64,000 nt of DNA from Rhyacophila brunnea. Lineage: Eukaryota; Arthropoda; Insecta; Trichoptera; Rhyacophilidae. This document shows positions 35,396-45,742 of the stretch, piece after piece. Below the pieces are notes generated by a model that ran no database searches, had not been told where the DNA came from, and saw only the letters and a program-made list of their open reading frames with translations. A program made the translations under genes and the position numbers. The stretch covers positions 124,001 to 188,000 of the forward strand of contig JAGYXB010001856.1 of the NCBI GenBank assembly GCA_022495005.1, given 5' to 3'. Numbering within the stretch: position 1 is the first letter of the stretch; every line of letters starts with the position of its first letter.

Positions 35396-37070
35396 CTGTA
35401 TTGTAGAATATACCCATTTTTATTTTCATATAAACCTTGTACCTATTAATTACAATATTAATATTAGTAAAAATGATAAACCAATGTGTATTTAAGTTTA
35501 CTTATAATTTTAATTAGCCAATTTACATAAGTACTTACTACTTACATAAGTATTATCTACTTTATTATGTAGGTCCGTATTTTTTGTTGTATTTTTAACC
35601 GTAGGTGTATCGGCTAAATAAACGTGAAAAACCTCCCGAAATGTTACAGAAAAACAATAGGTACCTAGGTACCTATATTGTGAACCTATTTCTGTATGAT
35701 AAGCTTTTATGATTCACTCATTATGAAAATAATTAATTAAATGTAAGTATCACAAAAATGACATAGATAAAAAAATGAGAAGTGCTGAGATAATCAATTT
35801 TCAATTTTCGCTGTTATGTAAGATTGAGCTGTTGGTAAGTACCCAATACTATTTTTTCTGTCATGTTAATTTATAGGTAACAGCTGTCATATTATTTTTC
35901 TAAGCAAAAAAACAGGCTACATACATAAATCATTTATAGAACGTTGATGGAACGTTAAACACTTTCAATTGTATACAAATGATTTCAGTGCTTACTTACT
36001 ACGAATAAAATACGTTTTTATATTAATAATATATATATTTGATTATATATAAAGACTTATAGTACCCCTTCGTGAACTTTTGCTCTGTCCGTGGCCTATA
36101 AAACGTGATAAAATAATAAATTTATGCACTTTTCAATAGATAATATTACAAAGACTGCCACAATAAGTTGTTTCCGTATGTATTAAATCTCATTTATGTG
36201 AAAGAAACTTCACCTTGATGGGTAATAATATTATTATAGACAATGAAGCATGTTTATTAATTATTCTGTTTAATGTAATCAGCTGTAAAGCTTATAACAC
36301 CAAAAATATAATTTATTTTAATTATCGTAATAATTAAGCTGACATTATTAAAAATCAAACTATACTTTCGACGTATTTCATCTGTCTCAAATAATGTCAT
36401 TAGTGAAATGCATATCACAATAATACTATGACAGTATTCGGAACATTAAATGAAGGCATACGTAAAATGTATATTTTGTTTTTATTCTCTTACGGTTTCC
36501 AGGTTGTCATTGTATCAATACAATTTTCTCGAGATTTTTTCAAATTAAAATCAGAGCTTTTCTTACATCCGTAAGAATTTGCCAAACAGGAGATATTTTG
36601 ATTTATTTATTAATCTCTTGATTCATTATGATTAATCTTCATTTCAACCATAGACATTACAATATGTCTGTGCCTGGAAAACATTCTTTTTTCAAAATAA
36701 TTCATATAAGAATATTAATATAATGATTTTTGTTTGATTTTGGAATCTCTCTTTTCCATTTTTTTTTAAATAGGTAACCTACCTGAGACTGAAACCAATA
36801 AACTCTGAAATTTAACTAATAATACGACTAGTAATTTATCACTCATCTCCGTTCGATCGCTTTTACCTGTGAGTCATCAATGTCATCATTCATCATGCAT
36901 TGTTTCACGGCTGAAAGAGTCTCGGCGGACATTTTGTGACATTTTTTGTACGAAAATAATGTTGTTGTCGAGGAATTTGTACGATTATTAATGATATTAT
37001 TCTGGCTAGGAGTTCTTATAAAGAATATAAAGATATCGAAAATACGACGTCTGGGAAAAATACCAAACGC
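35396..37070. other. Intronic AT-rich DNA, nothing recognised
   Basis: No exon, RNA gene or bounded repeat seen. The border with the next element is the TTAA at 37071-37074. Confidence 0.45.
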
Positions 37071-37074
37071 TTAA

Positions 37075-38467
37075 GGGGGGACATGCTCGTCGAAGGTCAA
37101 AATTGAGTTTTTATTGTATATTCAAACCATGATCCTGGACACTCCTTAAACGTTGTAGATGATCTATTTATATAATGTTGAAGCCTTATTATCCTTTATA
37201 GTTATTTTAAATATTTGATGACTGCATGAAGTATTTTTGTTACATAAAATAGTATTCTTTTAAACCTCTCGCTCTAATGTTTTAGAATATAGTCATATTT
37301 CGGTACATAACTGTGCAGTGGTGTTAAGATTTTTTACATTTATTAATTTTTAAACGCATTTATAAAACCATTAGCATAATTTATTACGAGATAATTTTTG
37401 TAAAATATTCACGATAAAAAATTATATTGATAATCTCTGTGATCCCAAATTTGACAAGAATTAGGCATTTTATTATTCAAAAAATCGGCAAGATTAACAC
37501 ATTTGAAGATGATTCTAAAGATACTTATTATAAGCTATGTCTTTGACCATTCAAGTGTGATAAACATCTTATGAATAATGATTGCTTTATAATAATTATT
37601 GACCTAAGAATAAGGTAGTGTTTTTTTGAAATACGCCATTTCTTTTGTCATTTCCTAGTGGTTAAGCTACAACATACGGCCGTAGCCATAAATTGACAAA
37701 CTATAATTGAAGTAGAGAGTAAAATGATATTGACGCGCGTGTTTGAACATGTACCGTTTAAAAAAAAATAAAAAAAAATTCGGTTAGGTACATGTTCAAA
37801 CACGCGCGTTAACATAATTTTACTCCTTACTTTAATTATAGTTTGTCGTTTTATGGCTACGGCCGTATGTTGTAGCTTAACCACTAGGGAATGACAAAAG
37901 AAATGGCGTATTTCAAAAAAACACTACCTTATTCTTAGGTCAATAATTCTTATAAAGCAATCATTATTCATAAGATTTTTATCAGACTTGAATGGTCAAA
38001 GACATAGCTTATAATAAATATCTTTAGAATCATCTTCAAATGTGTTAATCTTGCCGATTTTTTGAATAATAAAATGCCTAATTCTTGTCAAATTTGGGAT
38101 CACAGAGATTATCAAAATAATTTTTTATCGTGAATATTTTACAAAAATTATCTCGTAATAAATTATACTAATGGTTTTATAAATGCGTTTAAAAATTAAT
38201 AAATGTAAAAAATCTTAACACCACTGCACAGTTATGTACCGAAATATGACTATATTCTAAAACATTAGAGCGAGAGGTTTAAAAGAATACTATTTTATGT
38301 AACAAAAATACTTTATGCAGTCATCAAATGTTTAAAATAACTATAAAGGATAATAAGGCTTCAAAATTATATAAATAGATTATCTACAACGTTTAAGGAG
38401 TGTCCAGGATCATGGTTTGAAAATACAATAAAAACTCAATTTTGACCTTCGACGAGCATGTCCCCCC
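37075..38467. mobile_element. Long foldback transposon, copy 2 (TTAA duplication)
   Basis: A 1393-bp near-perfect palindrome, closely matching 9227-10617. Ends GGGGGGACATGCTCGTCG and its complement; TTAA at 37071-37074 and 38468-38471. Arms of about 690 bases meet at a T/A-rich centre near 37760-37785. No transposase. The right TTAA is also the left TTAA of the next copy. Confidence 0.9.
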
Positions 38468-38471
38468 TTAA

Positions 38472-40119
38472 CGGCCCACGTGCTCGTCGTAGGTCAAAAT
38501 TGAGTTTTTATTGTATTTTCAAACCAATATCCTGGACACTCCTTAAACGTTGTAGATAATCTATTAAATAATTTTGAAGCCTTATTATCCTTTATAGTTA
38601 TTTTAAACATTTGATGACTGCATAAAGTATTTTTGTTACATAAAATAGTATTCTTTTAAACCTCTCGCTCTAATGTTTTAGAATATAGTCATATTTCGGT
38701 ACATAACTGTGCAGTGGTGTTAAGATTTTTTACATTTATTAATTTTTAAACGCATTTATAAAACCATTAGTATAATTTATTACGAGATAATTTTTGTAAA
38801 ATATTCACGATAAAAAATTATATTGATAATCTCTGTGATCCCAAATTTGACAAGAATTAGGCATTTTATTATTCAAAAAATCGGCAAGATTAACACATTT
38901 GAAGATAATTCTAAAGATATTTATTATAAACTATGTCTTTTGACCATTCAAGTGTGATAAACATCTTATGAATAATGATTGCTTTATAATAATTATTGAC
39001 CTAAGAATAAGGTAGTGTTTTTTTGAAATACGCCATTTCTTTTGTCATTCAGTGGTTAAGCTACAACATACGGCCAGCCATAAATTGACAAACTATAATT
39101 AAAGTAGGGAGTAAAATTATGTTAACGCGCGTGTTTGAACATGTACTTAACCGAATTTTTTATTTTTTAAACGGTACATGTTCAAACACGCGCGTCAATA
39201 TCATTTTACTCCCTACTTCAATTATAGTTTGTCAATTTATGGCTACGGCCGTATGTTGTAGCTTAACCACTGGGAATGACAAAAGAAATGGCGTATTTCA
39301 AAAAAACACTACCTTATTCTTAGGTCAATAATTATTATAAAGCAATCATTATTCATAAGATGTTTATCACACTTGAATGGTCAAAGACATAGTTTTGAAC
39401 ATGTACTTAACCGAATTTTTTTTTATTTTTTTTTAAACGGTACATGTTCAAACACGCGCGTCAATATCATTTTACTCCCTACTTTAATTATAGTTTGTCA
39501 ATTTATGGCTACGGCCGTATGTTGTAGCTTAACCACTGGGGAATGACAAAAGAAATGGCGTATTTCAAAAAAACACTACCTTATTCTTAGGTCAATAATT
39601 ATTATAAAGCAATCATTATTCATAAGATGTTTATCACACTTGAATGGTCAAAGACATAGTTTATAATAAATATCTTTAGAATCATCTTCAAATGTGTTAA
39701 TCTTGCCGATTTTTTGAATAATAAAATGCTTAATTCTTGTCAAATTTGGGATCACAGAGATTATCAATATAATTTTTTATCGTGAATATTTTTCAAAAAT
39801 TATCTCGTAATAAATTATACTAATAGTTTTATAAATGTGTCTAAAAATTAATAAAGGTAAAAAATCTTAACACCACTGCACAGTTATGTACCGAAATATG
39901 ACTATATTCTAAAACATTAGAGCGAGAGGTTTAAAAGAATACTATTTTATGTAACAAAAATACTTTATGCAGTCATCAAATGTTTAAAATAACTATAAAG
40001 GATAATAAGGCTTCAAAATTATATAAATAGATTATCTACAACGTTTAAGGAGTGTCCAGGATATTGGTTTGAAAATACAATAAAAACTCAATTTTGACCT
40101 TCGACGAGCATGTCCCCCC
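38472..40119. mobile_element. Long foldback transposon, copy 3, with internal duplication
   Basis: A 1648-bp third member of the family, directly abutting copy 2 across one shared TTAA (38468-38471) and ending at TTAA 40120-40123. The left tip differs (CGGCCCACGTGCTCGTCG instead of GGGGGGACATGCTCGTCG). The extra length is a direct duplication of about 258 bases in the centre and right arm: 39134-39391 repeated at 39394-39651. The rest keeps the two-arm hairpin plan. Confidence 0.9.
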
Positions 40120-40299
40120 TTAATTGAAAATGTTCAATAACAACATTACGGTACGTGCACACAGAAGGGAGATGGATGGGTTGATGGGTTGTCTAAACCT
40201 AAACTGTCTTCTAGATTTGATAAATATACATACTTTTCTTAGCTTAAACTGTAAACTATTTCTCTGTACACTCACCTGGTCAGATACGAGTAATTTTTC

Positions 40300-40717
40300 G
40301 TGCCCGGAAACTTGTACGTATGCAGTTCGCCGTATCACACTTCACCGTGAAATGTTGTATCGGAAATACATGGATGTATATTAAAGACCGTCCAACCTCT
40401 TTGGGTCGTATAGTACTGACATAAAATTCATGTCTAGATAAAACACGGTTCTTGTCGGTTTCCACATTATAAGAAGCCAGCAGCAAACAAATTTTGAAAA
40501 TAGCCGATATATTGGATTATTTGTTAGGTTAGATTTGGTTATGTTTTCATTCTAGAATTCATGAATTTTGCCAAAATCAGCTATGAAAATTGAATTAATT
40601 TTCATATTGAATCTAATAAAACTGGAGACCGTATAGTATACGGTCATATCTTTCCGAAAGAAAGCTCACAGCGAACTGTGCCACGGTGAAATGTTTCACG
40701 TACAATTTACATGTAAC
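40300..40717. mobile_element. TIR element, GTGYCCGGAAA family, copy 1
   Basis: Related to 60383-60906. The two ends are imperfect inverted copies over about 60 bases: GCCCGGAAACTTGTACGTAT, CAGTTCGC and ACCGTGAAATG on the left, and TTCACGTACAATTTACATGT with GCGAACTGTGCCACGGTG on the right. No clear duplication seen. The small overlapping frames on both strands here are not genes. Confidence 0.6.
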
Positions 40718-40774
40718 CGTATTTTTTATGATGTTATGACAGTAATATACCATATTATATATTATCCATTGAAG

Positions 40775-42830
40775 TTAAAGTCCCTCCACCAAACCCGCCC
40801 CGTACCACCCTCGGTCTTAATCGAGAGTATCACGGGACCCGTCAATTGGTGATGTGAAGCATCTAAGAATTGGCCTGGGAGTGTCCTGGGAGAAGATGCC
40901 CAAGACTTAGATTGCTACGCTCAAAGTGAGCTCTGACTGAGTTTACTGAGTTTACTCTAATGCAAAGTGCCAGAGAGAGAAAAAGCACATGGAAATTACT
41001 AAAACGAAAATGAACCTACTTGTTTTTTTAAATTAAAGAACGAAGCTAATCATACAGGCAGCAAAATTTATGTGAAGAGATCTTCACGCCCGTAGTAAGA
41101 CGCCGCAAATTTTTTGAAAGCAAGATAATTGGCCTTAGTAGCAACCAGGTCGGATGGGCCGATGGGTCCAACAGCTGGTTGGACCGACCTGAGCATTTCC
41201 TCCCGTTCGGAGCACATACTCAGACACTCCCATAAGATGTGGTTGGCATCTTGTATTTCCCCTCCGCATGGACATGTCGGACGGCTTGCAAGTCCAAGCT
41301 CGAAGAGCTTGCCAGCGAATCCACCATGACCAGTCACAAATTGACTGGTGTAATGGTCTGGAGTCAGATATTTGGTTATCTCCATTCGCCACTGTATGTC
41401 TGGAAAAAACGTATATGTGTGCCGGCCCTTGGTCGATTCGTCCCACTTTCGCTGCCAGGTCTTAATGGCCGCATTGAGCGACATGAGTCTAATTCTGCGC
41501 CTCAATAATGCTACTCCTTCGCCAGCTAGCCGAGGGGGGGGGACGAGGTGAAAATCACCAACGTCGGCCTCCTCGCCCCTGAGGAGCAATATTGAAGCGC
41601 CGCTGACCTGAATATGCAGGTCAAGTGGGAGAATGCCGGCCAGGACCGGGAGCGCGTCAGTTGAGGTAGTACGGTAGGCCTTGGTAATGGACAGAAGCGC
41701 GATGCGCTGTCCTCTTAAAAGAGAGATTCTAAGTTTGACACTTTTGGGAATGCGCGGGCACCAAGCACTGGCGGCATAAGCCGCGATTCCCATAAAAATG
41801 GCGCCGTAGGCGATCTTGAGCGCCCTTACTTTTAAGCCCCATCCTTCACCAGCCATGCGGCCGATCCTCTGAAAGGCCACCCCAGCCTTGTGGACTTGGG
41901 TTTCGGCATGGTGTAGGAAATTTAACATTGTGTCCATTTTGACGCCTAGATAGGTTACGATCTTCGACACTTTCACTCTCGTGTCACCGAATCGGACTGT
42001 GGGTAGTCTCGAACAGCTAAGTCGTCTCGGTCCTTTGAGGACAATGGCTTCTGTCTTGGAAGGTGCGAATGATAGTCTAGTTAATCTACCCCAAGCCTCA
42101 ATTGATGCTAAGGCTTCGCCAACGGTGCTCTCAATCTTCGCCCTGCTGTCGGCCTCGACCAGCAGCAGCGCATCGTCTGCGTAGGCAATGACAGTACAGT
42201 CGGTTGGAAGCGGAATTCTAAGGAGATCGTCGAAGAGTACGTTCCAGAGAAGGGGCCCGAGGACTGAGCCCTGGGGACATCCCATGCTGGTGTTCCTCTC
42301 TATTATGGTTGATCCAACTCGAAACTCGATCGATCTATTGGTGAAGTAACTTTGAATTGACGCGAACAAATTTCCTGGTAGTCTCTTCAGCCGGAGCTTT
42401 TGAAGTATAAGAGGCCAGGACGCACTATCAAACGCACCTGCAATGTCCAGGAAAACTCCTAGGACGTATTTACGGCGAGAATTTTCAGCAATGGCAATCA
42501 CGTTCCTTATGGCGTCGACTGTTGATTTGCCTCTTCTGAATCCAAATTGCTTATCGGAAAGCGGCGAGTGTGTCTCCAGGTGAGATTCAATCCTGTGGCA
42601 CAGTAGCTTCTCCAGCACTTTACCCAGAGCGGGCAAGAGTGTTAGAGGGCGGTAGGCTTTGGGGCTAGACGGTTCTCGGCTGCCAGCTTTGGGGATTACC
42701 TTAAGTAAGCCCCTCCTCCAGCAGTCGGGGAACGTGCCGCTTCTGATGCTGAAGAGGGCTGTATGTACGGTGTATCCATTCAATAAGTGCAAATACAGAA
42801 ATGTGCGAGTTTGTCCGAGAGTTTAGGTTT
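40775..42830 (-). mobile_element. R1-type LINE, 5'-truncated
   Basis: The element consists of the 3' part of the polyprotein frame (41068-42792, minus) and a GC-richer 3' untranslated stretch of about 290 bases. The 5' end is cut inside the reverse transcriptase region, as is usual for LINE copies. Exact borders and duplications could not be fixed by eye, so the outer coordinates are approximate. Confidence 0.75.
41068..42792 (-). CDS. R1-type LINE reverse transcriptase, N-terminally truncated but open
   Basis: A 574-codon uninterrupted frame encoding the reverse transcriptase and C-terminal part of a non-LTR retrotransposon polyprotein, which copies its RNA at a nicked chromosomal target. 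Motifs in order: FRRGKS near residue 85, FLDIAGAFDS (114-123), GCPQGSVLGP (171-180), catalytic YADD (204-207), and a C-terminal cysteine-histidine block CPCGGEIQDANHILWEC (from 507). The endonuclease domain and the start of the RT are missing. The first codon is not ATG, and the frame is open because the 5' end is truncated. Codon and GC content are far above the flanks, which with the intact frame points to a fairly recent insertion. Assignment to the R1 clade rests on overall motif style. Jockey-like clades are the alternative. Confidence 0.85.
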   Translation of the reverse strand: MHLLNGYTVHTALFSIRSGTFPDCWRRGLLKVIPKAGSREPSSPKAYRPLTLLPALGKVLEKLLCHRIESHLETHSPLSDKQFGFRRGKSTVDAIRNVIAIAENSRRKYVLGVFLDIAGAFDSASWPLILQKLRLKRLPGNLFASIQSYFTNRSIEFRVGSTIIERNTSMGCPQGSVLGPLLWNVLFDDLLRIPLPTDCTVIAYADDALLLVEADSRAKIESTVGEALASIEAWGRLTRLSFAPSKTEAIVLKGPRRLSCSRLPTVRFGDTRVKVSKIVTYLGVKMDTMLNFLHHAETQVHKAGVAFQRIGRMAGEGWGLKVRALKIAYGAIFMGIAAYAASAWCPRIPKSVKLRISLLRGQRIALLSITKAYRTTSTDALPVLAGILPLDLHIQVSGASILLLRGEEADVGDFHLVPPPRLAGEGVALLRRRIRLMSLNAAIKTWQRKWDESTKGRHTYTFFPDIQWRMEITKYLTPDHYTSQFVTGHGGFAGKLFELGLASRPTCPCGGEIQDANHILWECLSMCSEREEMLRSVQPAVGPIGPSDLVATKANYLAFKKFAASYYGREDLFT

Positions 42831-43572
42831 ATATTAAATTTATTAAAACACGGGCGCTACCAGCTGGCGAAATGATTTTCGTCAAGTTACGTTTAACTAC
42901 TTAACTGTTGAATCTAATTTAATGAAATCCTTATAGATTATTATTTTCATTTGTACGGGTGGTCCGCATCTTTGCGATGCTCAAAAAAATTGTATAAAAA
43001 ATATCGTTCTGGTCATCCAATTTAGTTTGATTTTATCGTAATGCCTGGTGAAAAACGTAGACTACCTTCAAGAAAATCTAAATTAGATGTTTTCATTCAT
43101 ATTAGTTATCTACCTGCATTATGCATGACAAATTGTAATGGAATCGTTCGTGAAAACGAAGACATTCATTTTATTTGATATTATTATTAACCGGATTTCT
43201 TCGAATAGCTACGAAGGTTTGTATTAAAGTATTCTTCCGTACCGAAAACTTAATTTGCAGTATTTGTGTATCATCATTCATTATAAATCGTCAGGTGTTA
43301 GAATTTAGCACTAAGCTCATAACAGTATAAAAAGTATTGAGTGACATGTCAAATATTAGCATGTGGCGCCCTCACTCACCAGACAACTTATACTGGTGGA
43401 TCTATAGTAGGTACGTGAATGGAGAAATATTCTAGTACATCTACTAACAGATATTTTTTCACAGTTTATTGGTTTTAAACAAAATACATTTTCTGGGGAA
43501 ATGTAATATTTACCCTGATTTTTGCAGTATTAGTGTGTCAACCTGATAAACAACTATCTGCATTTTTATACC
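42831..43572. other. Intronic AT-rich DNA, nothing recognised
   Basis: No exon or repeat boundary seen. Confidence 0.45.
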
Positions 43573-43746
43573 TCGATGTAGTATTAACAGATTTTTGTTT
43601 TTACGAGATATAGATGTTAGCCACTCGCTCAATCACTTAAGACCATACTTTGGGTCAAACAACATGTGAATTTGTCAGATCCGGAATTCAAACCCGAGAC
43701 CCATGACATTGTAAGCCTGGCGCGTAACCGGTCAGCCATCGTGGTC
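43573..43746 (-). mobile_element. tRNA-derived SINE, most complete head
   Basis: On the minus strand the head reads GATGGCTGACCGGTTACGC (A-box region), then GGGTCTCGGGTTTGAATTCC (B-box region), GACAAATTCACATGTTGTTT and GTGGCTAACATCTATATCTC, colinear with the SINE at 8186. The far tail (CCCATAT.. onwards) is missing. Confidence 0.7.
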
Positions 43747-43941
43747 GTAGGCCAACATTAGGATTAAATTAAAGTTATTAATTGAGATAGTATATATGTA
43801 GGTACCTACCCATTTACTTAGCAGAATTCAATTTCACAACAGTGTAATATTCGTCTAACCATTTAAATAGTGTGCTACAGAAAATAGAAACTCATTTAAG
43901 TAAAATCTAATTTGTCAAATTTATTATAAGTAGGTAGTTAA

Positions 43942-44315
43942 GGCCATGCATTAGTTGAGGCACGGTCTAAAAAGATCGTTGCTAGGCGATGCGCGGACTG
44001 CGGGTCGCGGGTGCAAATGACACCTGTCAAACGAAATATTATTTTTCATATAAATCCAACATACGTTCATTTTATGTTCTGTTTATTGTTCTATTAGTAA
44101 CAATAATAATATATTCATTGACATGTTTTCTTTTTAAAGTAAATGGGTAACGTTTTTAGTCATCTTTACACGATTTTAGAATTAATTTACCCGTCGCCAT
44201 CACGCAGCAAAGTGACGTGCTTCTGGCTCGAGATTCTCTCAGTGAATGGCAGCGAGTCCAAAATTTCGTCGCGCCTACAGTTGGAAATTATTTGGCGTTT
44301 CACTGATGCGTCACC
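43942..44315 (-). mobile_element. TTAA-flanked MITE, copy 3 (inverted)
   Basis: Reverse-complement match to 2549-2912 and 59824-60170, bounded by TTAA at 43938-43941 and 44316-44319. The words CATTGACATGTTTTCTTTTT and AACGTTTTTAGTCATCTTTA, and CGAAATTTTGGAC on the other strand, are shared. The three copies differ by substitutions and small indels, so the family is not recent. Confidence 0.65.
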
Positions 44316-44628
44316 TTAACAGAAATACTGTAGTAGCAATAAAAATGCTTCTGTAATATCCGAATTTGAGCACAGGACTGGTCACAAAATGCATTTTGGT
44401 CGTTTTTCAATGGACGTATATTAAATTTGATCGAGTGCAAGAAGAACCCAATGGGTTGTGCGAATGACTATTAAAAAGTTTCAAAAACATTCTAACAAAA
44501 TCCACTCGGTGGACACTCAACTGTGATCGGCTTAGGAACGAACATAGTAAATTAGTTTAACGTTTTAAGCTGTTCACTCTTAGTGGTATGACATTATATA
44601 AAATATGTACGAGATCTATATAATATTA

Positions 44629-45739
44629 TGGTACGTTTACATCTGACACTTATACCATTATACTTATTTTATGTGTCGGACATAAAATTTCATTTACTGT
44701 TTACACCTGCATGGATCTGACATAAAATTCTGGTATACTTCTCGTTGAAATAAAGTCTCGACACTTTATTCAATGGCAACATTGGAATAAATATATGCGG
44801 TGTTTACATATGATATTGTAATTTATTCGGACACTTATTTTGTATACTTCTCAAAAACGTTATGTCAGTTGTCAATATGGGAATGTTAAAAAAGAAAGCA
44901 GCGAGTGTTATTATTTTAAGTCTTTTGGCAACAAAAAGGAGGAAAAAATGGTCTAGATGGGTGCGGGAATGGATTCAGCGACGAGAAGAACTAGGTGCCT
45001 TCCGTTTAATGTCAGAGTTTAAAATCGAAGATCCAACTCAATTTGTGAACTTTAGTTTGCAAGATTGGACCTTTTGCCAAAAAACAAGACACACAATTCA
45101 GAAATGCGTAGAAAAACGATTAACAGTAACATTGCGATATCTAGCACTTGATCGTCATTGCATATTCAATATAATATTATCGTACCTAATACGAGTGCAG
45201 GTGTGGGCCAAAATGAATTAGGTAATACCATTTGAAGCGCATTTTTTCTTCACAGAGTGCATCAGAATTAATCGTATGTGCCGAGAACAAGCGATGTTTT
45301 ATTTTCGAACAAAATCCATAGAACACGGCACATCCGATTTATTTCTCATTGTCTATGATTTTTGACAGATCGCTACAGTACATTTATTAACGTAAACGTT
45401 GGGCATACATTCATGGTGTACCTATGATTATTGATTGTCCGTTGTTTTAGAAATATACATATGCAATTCACTAGGTACCTGTCAAACTACGAATAATGTG
45501 TCAGGTACTTGACATAAAAGTAGACGGTGGTCCAACTTCGGTGATATATCGCTCCAAGTTCGAACTTGTCGAATACGCGGTGTTTACATTTGCGTATATA
45601 AGTAGATTGAATAAGTGGTAGGTGAGAGTCGACACACGCAAAATAAGTGGCAGATACAAATATACTTACTGTTTACACTTAAGTGAATATGGTGTCATAC
45701 ATAAATATGACGATATTAGTGTCAAATGTAAACGTACCA
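44629..45739 (+). mobile_element. PIF/Harbinger transposon with TTA duplication
   Basis: A 1111-bp element with inverted ends TGGTACGTTTACATCTGACA and, from the right, TGGTACGTTTACATTTGACA (one mismatch in 20). An exact 3-bp TTA duplication flanks it (44626-44628 and 45740-45742), as expected for PIF/Harbinger. GGTGTTTACAT recurs inside near both ends. It carries a transposase remnant (44862-45221). It is shorter than autonomous Harbingers, so it is an internally deleted copy. Confidence 0.88.
44862..45221 (+). pseudogene. PIF/Harbinger transposase N-terminal fragment
   Basis: A 119-codon frame. The region KKWSRWVREWIQRREELGAF, then EFKIEDPTQFVNF and EKRLTVTLRYLA, follows the order of the N-terminal part of Harbinger transposases (a WVR.W..RR motif, an EDP..F block and an RLAVTLR.LA block). 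The usual stretch between the last two blocks is shortened and its consensus words are missing. The DDE catalytic domain is absent. It cannot be an active enzyme. The host element's TTA duplication and ends support the assignment. Confidence 0.75.
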
Positions 45740-45742
45740 TTA

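Noticed and set aside
9748..39331. Frames of about 70 codons recurring in all three foldback elements (containing a FEHV..TCSNTRVN-like stretch)
   Set aside because: They recur because the DNA is repeated and palindromic. They have no ATG context, conserved domain or consistent length.
41129..42184. Several plus-strand frames of 65-89 codons opposite the LINE, and a 103-codon minus-strand frame overlapping it
   Set aside because: They are shadows of the GC-rich 574-codon reverse transcriptase frame; none has its own motif.
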